64,000 bases of DNA from Neonectria sp. B-13. Lineage: Eukaryota > Ascomycota > Sordariomycetes > Hypocreales > Nectriaceae. The notes below the pieces were generated by a model. It was not told where the DNA came from, searched no databases, and saw nothing but the letters and a program-made list of their open reading frames with translations. Location: positions 2,573,063-2,637,062 of the forward strand of contig NOKP01000002.1 in NCBI GenBank assembly GCA_002682825.1, read 5' to 3'. Numbering within the stretch: position 1 is the stretch's first letter; every line of letters starts with the position of its first letter. This document shows, piece by piece, positions 57,298 to 64,000 of this stretch. A program made the translations under genes and the position numbers.

Positions 57298-59278
57298 ATG
57301 GAGGAAGGGCCGCAGATTCTCCAGCCGACTCTGGAGCCAATCTCTCGACCGAGCTCTGCCTCTACCGCGGCGTCGGCCTCGTTGACGCAGCTGCCCGGCA
57401 TACAGTCCCTGGCAGCCGTCAGCATGGCAACGACCTCACCACAGTCAAGGTACGCGCTGCGCTTTGGGCACGATACTCCATGCGACCCTCCCTCTAGAGG
57501 TTGGCAGTCGCGTGCGATACGTTATCTGCGTGGAGGATCTCCCCGGCCCGGGATGAGGCTGCTCGAAGATGCCGAAAGCTCTTCCTTCTTTGCATAATTC
57601 GCTTACTAACCCCTTCTGCCCCAGACCATCGACCGGACCGCCGCCCACGATGTATACCGGTGCGTCGCCCGCCGCCACGAGTGGGGGTTCTGGAGGGAAC
57701 TTGGTACGTTGCGAACATGCCCCATCACCAAAACACTGCCCATCACCGATCCCCTCGAAACACTGTTCTTCGAAATCGCGTCGCAATTGGCCCTCCACAA
57801 CCATTCTCTCTATGCAGGGGAAATATGTAAGGACGCATTGCCGAGGCGTTTATCTGGGCGGCATGCCACGTCCACCGTCTTATCGCACGCCACTGATACG
57901 ATCACGTGTGTTATCATAATCCCGGCGGGGCTAGGCTCGGTTGGGAAGTTTCGTGGGTACCCTAAGTGGGCTTATCTGGCTTATCAAACCAGTCAAGTTG
58001 GGGCCAAAGATTTTTACTCCATCCTCTTATCGTGATCAAGATACTAATCATCGCCCTCCCTCCCGCATCGCCCTCACTTCATCACAAACAACCGGCGTCA
58101 TGATGGCCACTAACGGATCTTCGCAGCCTACCTGCCAAAATTGCAGTACCTCCACGACACCACTATGGCGCCGCGACGAGTTCGGTTCCGTCCTCTGCAA
58201 TGCCTGCGGCTTGTTCCTCAAGTTGCACGGTCGCCCTCGGCCTATCTCTCTCAAGACTGACGTTATCAAGAGTCGCAATCGTGTCAAAACGATGCGACCA
58301 GATCTTGCCCCCAAGAAAAAGGTACACCGCCTCCACCATATCTTATAGCGCATCGCTGAGACCTTCTAGCAACACCAACAACAGCAGCAGCAACATCAGC
58401 AACAACAATCCCAGAACTTCTCCGTCTCAACTGATCACCATGGCCTCGATCTCTCCGGACACAACACGGCGGCGGCACACGCTGCACAAGCTGCGCGACG
58501 CGCCTCCCAGAGGTCTGTGAACGGACATAACGACGGATCCGACTCGCCGATCTCGCGCACCGGCACGCCGTCGATGTACAATCATAGCCTTCCTTCATTC
58601 ATGGTCGACGATCCATCCGGTGTTGGTGGTTTCGGTGCCTCTGGAAACTCGGACGGCCGCGCCCAGTCCCCTTTGAACGGAGAGCGACACCCCGATGCGC
58701 CCCAGACCCACGAGCAGCTTATCGCCCAGAACTCCAGTCTCAAGACTAGGGTTAGCGAACTTGAGTTGATCAATGAGCTTTTCCGTGGTCGCTTGAGCCA
58801 GATTGAGCAACAAGAGGCCGCCGCGAGGAGGGGTCAAGAAGTCGCAGGTGTCGAGCAGAATCAGTTGCGCTCGCAACTGAAGGCGGCACAGGACAGTGAA
58901 ACTCGACTTCGTGCCCAGCTCGAAGACAGTCACAGAAGGGAGAATAGCCTGAAGCGACGCCTCGACGATCTCGAGCTTGAGTTGAAGGATGCCAAGGACG
59001 CCATTGAAGAAGTATCGATTGAACGACCTGCGAAGAGGCTCCGCCTTACCGAACCCACTGTCAAGCCGGAAGAGACTCCTAAGGCTCAGGTCGACGCCCC
59101 AGTCCCCGCGCTCCTCCCCGCAGCCGCTGAGACTTCTGAGGTCTCGGAGGCTCCCAAAACCGAAAGCCCTAGCGTACCCGAGGCAACTGAGGCCCCAAAC
59201 GCTGCTGAAGCTCCCGAAACCGAAGAGGCAATCAAAGAAACTGAGTCCATCGAAGCCGCTGCCTCTGGACCAGCATAA
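57298..59278 (+). CDS. areB: GATA zinc-finger regulator with coiled coil (AreB / ASD-4 type)
   Basis: Nuclear nitrogen regulator counteracting or complementing AreA; the Neurospora orthologue ASD-4 is needed for ascus development. Four exons, 57298-57449, 57625-57703, 58127-58321 and 58370-59278, give about 444 aa. The leader ([20 protein letters not shown]...) precedes one GATA finger, [28 protein letters not shown], followed by the fungal basic tail ([20 protein letters not shown]). Next are a Gln/His run, a Ser-rich linker and a long C-terminal coiled coil (about 255-345; [25 protein letters not shown] onward), the feature that separates AreB from AreA. The end is Glu/Ala/Pro-rich. The third intron is the shortest here (48 nt). 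Intron 2 is unusually long (423 nt) and contains an ATG at 58100 in frame with the finger exon ([13 protein letters not shown]), so a second promoter or retained-intron transcript could make a shorter protein. Confidence 0.88.
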
Positions 59279-60315
59279 AAACCATGCCCGCTGCATAACA
59301 TCATCTGGGCGCGTCTTTGACCCTGTCTTGTTTTTCCGGGTGAGACAGCAGGGCCTTTGTGCGCCCCGAATGATATGCAGAAGCATGGATGACCTATGAT
59401 TTTCGCATCGTTTTACGACTCCTATCCTTTTAATACCCTTGTACGAGGCGTCGATGCGCTCGCGTTACTTTCTCGTTCACCAGCCATACACGTCGACGCA
59501 GCAGCGGCAACAGGGGCCTGGCGTTCAAGGCCGTAGTTTTGTTTTTACATATATTCAGTCGGTATTTGCGGGAGCATACCGGGAGGCGAAGGGGGAACTG
59601 GATTGGAGCTTGGGGCGGACTGTTATGAAGCTATTGATACCTACCTCGGCACGACTTCTTGGGACACACTCTACCCTGGCCGTTACGAATCTCCGCGACC
59701 TTTGAGCTGGAGCGCGGGTATGAGAGATGCTGAGATGAGACGTGGACCATGAAAAGTTTCGCTACTTTTGGCAATGAAAAATAGACACCCGATTTCTGTT
59801 GTGACGCTGAACTCGTGTGTTCCGGTGTATCGTATTCAACCTGATTCTATGTATGCACTCGTTCTATGCATGATTGTCCTGTCGGGCTTACCCGGCCGAC
59901 AGTCTACGAGTACTTGTTTGGCTATTTATCAGTCATTGTACTCAATCATTTGACCAGGTTAGGTTGGTGTTGGTTGGTAAGGTTTGATGTTGAACGCGGG
60001 GTCACGTGCGGAAACTCACAACCAACCTGTAGAGCTACTGAACTTCAGCTCGATTGATGAATCACGTACAGTTGACATCAACACAAACATCCGCCTTCGC
60101 CCTCCAGCTTCTGAATCAGACACTCACTCCTGGATTCCCTCCGCACATTCCGTGGCTCCTATCTCACATCGATCCATTTATCCACCCCAAAGTCGCAATC
60201 GCTTGACGATAACGCACCATCACCCCGCGCTGGAATAGATAAGCGCCCACGCACCAACCAAACCTTCTGACACGCGTAGCGGGCGTTCGTTGTTCGTGGT
60301 TGCAGTCTGGTTGAA
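59279..60315. other. Intergenic region
   Basis: 1.04 kb between the AreB-like stop and the H4-variant start. No gene or notable repeat is seen. Confidence 0.5.
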
Positions 60316-61117
60316 ATGCCTCCTACGGTTTCATCGCGTGGCGGCCCTTCCGTGGCGAAGAAGGGGGTGGCCCAACGGGGGGTTGCAGGCAAGACCATCT
60401 TGGGTGGTGCTGGAAGCCGGCGACACAGGTAAGACAGGCTCGGCGCTGGCGTAATTGCGGCGGGGACTGACGATTTCGCGACAGAAAGATTCTTCGGGAC
60501 AGCGTTATGGGCATTAGTATGTGATTCTGGACCCTAAGAGATTGGCGTGGTTGCTAACTGGGAGACAGCCAAGCCAGCCATTAGGTGAGTTGAGGGCCTC
60601 TGGCACCACCTGCCCTGTTATCACATATCCAACGAGCGAGCAAGCGCGCCACCATGAGCTCCATTCTGCGATATCATCCGCGACGCTTATCTTTACTCCG
60701 TCAATCCTGTCTTATCGCACAGTGTACTAACAGGTTTACAGACGCCTAGCTCGCCGTGGCGGTGTTAAGAGAATCTCGGCTGCCATCTACGAGGATGCGC
60801 GGGCTGCTCTGAAGGACAGACTTGAGATGGTATGCTATCGACACCACCGCCTCTTGGCAAATTTCTTTGCTAACGGCCTAAAGATCCTCAAGGACTGTGT
60901 TATTTATGTTGAGTATCGAGGTGCCAAAACTGTCACTATTAATGACGTATGCTGCAACAAGACCTCCGTTAAGTTCTACAACACAGCTAACGTCCATTTC
61001 TAGGTCATCCACAGTCTGAGGCGGATCGGTCGACCCATCTATGGGTTCGACCCCGATACATATGACGACCGAAAAAAGCCAAAGCACAACCCTCCCACTG
61101 CGACTGGGTACAACTGA
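60316..61117 (+). CDS. Divergent histone H4 variant
   Basis: Six exons, 60316-60428, 60485-60516, 60569-60584, 60742-60829, 60884-60946 and 61004-61117, give about 141 aa against 103 for canonical H4. The third exon is only 16 nt. The fold is clear: [31 protein letters not shown], then [38 protein letters not shown]. The N-terminal tail (38 residues before KILRD) is unlike canonical H4: aligned from RHRK, K16 is Arg, K12 Gly, K8 Thr and K5 Ala, while K20 is kept. The C-terminus extends about 22 residues beyond YGF ([22 protein letters not shown]). Neurospora has a described H4 variant gene (hH4v) of uncertain function, and this is probably its orthologue. Incorporation into nucleosomes is inferred from the conserved core. 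Confidence 0.88.
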
Positions 61118-61546
61118 ACAGTTGGAGATTTGTACGCTATGCTGAATGATACCCCGCACGTTGGAACGACTGAGTTGATATGGTTGCTTGTCTTTGGGCT
61201 TGGTGTGCTTGGTCACAATGCTTTTTGTTTGAAGGGAAACGAACAGTTTGTGCGGAAATCACATTATGGAGGGAAATTGAACCTAAGAAAACGGGACACA
61301 ACAGGTACGCGGTAACCGGGACTCAAGTTTGAAATCATGATGTTTCATGATATGAATGAATTACGAGCTTCTTAAAACGAATGGTATCTGGTATCTGGGG
61401 TATCTCAAGTGAAAGTATAATGTGTAAAAGGTGCCACAACGTCCAACCATTACCTGCCCTCTCTAGGGCAGCTATAACTTCTCCATCTCTTTTTCTTCTT
61501 TCGGTTTGTCTTGTTTAGTTCTTTATGTCTTAGAAAGAAAGTCGGT
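61118..61546. other. Convergent 3' intergenic region
   Basis: 429 bp between the convergent stops of the H4 variant and the GNAT-like gene. No feature beyond presumed 3' UTRs. Confidence 0.5.
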
Positions 61547-63068
61547 TTACCTCCTCTTCTTGGTGATTTCGTAATCGCCCAGCACTTCCTCTAGCGCCTT
61601 GGTGGCGAAGATCTCGTCTTTGCGGAACGGGGAGTTGAAGATGCTGGGGAGCAGCATGGCGCTGTTGGCGTGCTCCTTCGCGAAGCCCACTTCGGCATCA
61701 CGACCACAACGCTCCTTGGTAATGCGAACGGCCTCATATAGAAGATCCTTTCCGACTCCCTTGCCGCGGTATCGTAGGCTCGTGGTCCACGCACGGATTA
61801 CGCCCTTGCCGCCGCGGAGAGCGACACTGCGGTACCTGCGCTTGGGACTAGCGAGGGCGGCGGGGTTGGGCTCGAGGCGCAGGACCAGGGAGCCGATGAT
61901 TTCGTCGTTGTAGCGGGCAGCCAGCAGGGTGTCCTCCTCGCCGTCGTCGGCGCGGAGCCAGGCCCAGCGCAGGCGCTCGGCGAGGGAGACGTAACCGCTG
62001 GAGAGGTAGCGGATGCCCATGAGGTAGCTCATGACGACGCCGCAGGAAACGGTAATGGACACGCCCAGGTCAAGGCGGGAGACGAAGCCAAGCTGGTAAA
62101 CGGTGGCGAGGGCGGCGGACAGGCCGGCGAGGCAGAGCGGGTGGAAGACGAGGGCGACGGAGGCGCGCTGGCGCATCTGGGCGATGGAGTCGGCGACGAG
62201 GCGCAGGCCCTCGACCTTGTCGCGGCGGGACTCGAGGACCTCGAGGGACAGCGGGGGGATGTCATTGTCGTCCTGGTCGAGGTCGAAGAGCATTGAGGCG
62301 GCGGAGGTGGAAGCGGAGGAGGCGGCGAAGGGCGATGGCGACGGCGCGATGATGGGGGCGAAGGGGTTGGAGGGGCCGAGGCGCGGGGTGCTGGTGGCGG
62401 AGGACATGGCGGAGTGGAGGACGAGGTTGGCGCGGAGGAAGGTGAAGAAAGCTGCACCGGAGAGTATGAAGTTAGCGACAGGTTTGCTTTGGTTGTTTTC
62501 TGTGGAGATTGAAGAAAAGCCAAGGAGAATTGAGGTTGCGCGCCGTGTAAGCCGAGAGGCCATCACCACTGGCATGCGCTCCCAGATCGACCAAGACACG
62601 CAACCAAAGGGCTTAGCTACCAAGAGCTGAATCCTCCCCAGGCTCGACTCAAGGCCCTTTCCAGGGCTCGTAACTCGACGATGAGAGGATCTAGGGTCTT
62701 TACGAGGCTCGTGCCCTCAGTGGGCACGGCGGGCCAAGCGAGCTGACGACCCGACCAGGGTTGGATATTCGTTCCGGTGGCCCAGGTAACGAAAAAAAAA
62801 ATCGGTCGTTACAGGGTCCCTTGGTTCATACCGAGCTTGTTTATGGATGGAGTCGCATGAAGGAACGGGAGAGGGAGAAACAAGAAAAAGAAAAAGAAAA
62901 AGAAAGAGCAAAAGTAGCATAGGAAGGAAGAAGAGAACAAGAAGCATTCTTACCTGCGCTCGTCTTTAGTGCTGGCATGGCATTGACGCGGTCGACTAGA
63001 GGATTGGGATGGTAGGCGCTGAGATCGAGCTCGCGGATGGCCATATGGTGGTGGTGAGGGCCTTCCAT
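61547..63068 (-). CDS. Membrane-associated GNAT-family acetyltransferase (putative)
   Basis: Two exons, 62954-63068 and 61547-62451, give about 339 aa. The N-terminus starts MEGPHHHHMAIRELDLSAYHPNPLVDRVNAMPAL. The middle has two hydrophobic spans (SVALVFHPLCLAGLSAALATVY and LGVSITVSCGVVMSYLMGI, about residues 150-205). The C-terminal third looks like a GNAT core: YNDEIIGSLVLRLEP for strands 2-4, then the acetyl-CoA loop as IRAWTTSLRYRGKGVGKDLLYEAV with the R/Q-x-x-G-x-G/A signature (RGKGVG), and AEVGFAKEHANSAM. The substrate is unknown. The 502-nt intron is long for this window; its 3' part is open in frame and would encode another N-terminus (MASRLTRRATSILLGFSS), mitochondrial-presequence-like, if transcription began inside it. 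Confidence 0.72.
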
Positions 63069-64000
63069 CTTTGCGAGAGGGCGGTGGATAGAGTATGTGT
63101 ATGGCTGTATGCGTTGATATTATGGAGTAGGGAGGGATTCGGTAATAGTAAATAAATAATCAAAGTGTTTGAAGGTTTGAGAAAGAGGAAGCCAGCCTCG
63201 AAGAACGGGCGTCGAGAGGTAAGGTTGTCGACGACGGGCGACTGGAGGTAGCAGTGGTGGGGTATACTGTAGAGTAGAGGAGGGGGGTATCAAAGGACTG
63301 AAAAGGAACAAATAGAGTGCTTGGTATGTATATCGCGGGGGTGGTTGGCAGAGTAAATAGAGAGGCGAAGAAGATTATACAGGAATAGAGGAAGAGGAAG
63401 AAGACGGGGATGAGGCAGAGGAGCAGGAGGTCAAGATGAAGAGGACGAGGAGAGGAGGATGGTCGTCAGCATTATTCGAGCCTTGACCCAGTTGGACGGT
63501 CAGTGTGTCAGTGACCTGCGACCCAGGACGTTTTGATGGCGGCAGCGTCTTTTTTTCTCGTTCAGACCCTGGCCTTGTCCTGCTTGTCTTGGCCTTGCTG
63601 CCCTCCCCGGTCCTCCCTACAGGCTGGTTACAGGGCCATGCCATCCCTGGACTCGGCTGGCAGCCCTTGTTAGCTGGACTGGGCTCTTGCGGTGCAGCAG
63701 TCCCCACTGCCCGTCTCTCCACTGCAAACTAGCGATCCGTCGCTAGTTCGTGGGTTGGTTGGCGTTTGGGACTCGGTGGGTGGTGTGCACGCGCGCCGTC
63801 ACGGTGGGTATTTTGGCGTGGGTTGGTTGGGTGGCAACCTAAGGCGGGAAGGTTGGATTGGACGCCCGCAGCCGCTTTTCTCTCTCTGTTTTATTGTATT
63901 TCCGCTCGCTCGTCAGTGGGAATCGACTCAACGACATGACACGACCACGCCATTCTGTTCCCGGCTGGAAGCTTCCCTCTTCCGCGCCTTGATTCATTGG
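63069..64000. other. Right end, no gene supported
   Basis: Promoter/leader of the GNAT-like gene and flanking DNA. It includes purine-rich GAAGAGGAAGAAG runs (63380-63460). No coding region is supported up to the window edge. Confidence 0.5.

Overview
The window is nuclear DNA from a filamentous ascomycete (Pezizomycotina, most likely Sordariomycetes). The evidence is many short introns (mostly 48-80 nt) with GTRNGT donors, CTAAC/CTGAC branch sites and YAG acceptors, plus typical mould genes: Zn2Cys6 and AreB-type GATA factors, Cho2, URC4, an RBR ligase and an H4 variant. A run of exactly 100 N at 41352-41451 marks a scaffold gap. No transposon, rRNA operon, CRISPR array or polyketide/peptide synthase cluster was seen.

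Layout. 1-998 (-) is the 5' part of a CSC1/OSCA-like channel. 999-5551 holds no supportable gene. 5552-7014 (+) is uracil catabolism gene URC4. 7326-14833 is the most interesting block: a gasdermin-like gene (-), a DUF7580 + subtilase gene (-) directly upstream of it, and, divergent across a 339-bp promoter, an AcuF-type C2H2/ankyrin-repeat gene (+). 15101-21270 carries a ribokinase (-), a DHA1-type MFS transporter (+) and a salicylate-hydroxylase-like FAD monooxygenase (+). 21632-24040 has a CYSTM-like Gln/Gly/Pro-rich protein (-) and eIF3g (+). 26699-29717 (+) is CHO2. 31225-32717 (+) is a membrane-anchored lactonase-fold protein. 36203-38409 (+) is a Zn2Cys6 factor. 41615-44350 (+) is an RBR E3 ligase. 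45956-49258 (+) is a DUF676 lipase-like protein. 49942-50032 (-) is an intron-containing tRNA-Ala(AGC). 50961-51860 (+) is a mitochondrial K+/H+ exchange-related protein. 52083-52616 (-) is a small unknown. 53840-55207 (-) is SVF1. 57298-59278 (+) is an AreB/ASD-4-like GATA factor. 60316-61117 (+) is a divergent histone H4. 61547-63068 (-) is a GNAT-like acetyltransferase.

How genes may work together. The gasdermin-like gene and the neighbouring subtilase match the known fungal arrangement (HET-Q1/HET-Q2 type), in which a protease cleaves the C-terminal end of a pore-forming gasdermin to trigger regulated cell death. The divergent ankyrin protein could be a sensor partner, since this protease carries no repeat domain of its own; that is inference. 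The other genes are mainly housekeeping: translation, phosphatidylcholine synthesis, ceramide/stress biology, nitrogen regulation and chromatin. Exon structures below were read by eye from frame continuity and splice motifs, without alignment or RNA evidence.
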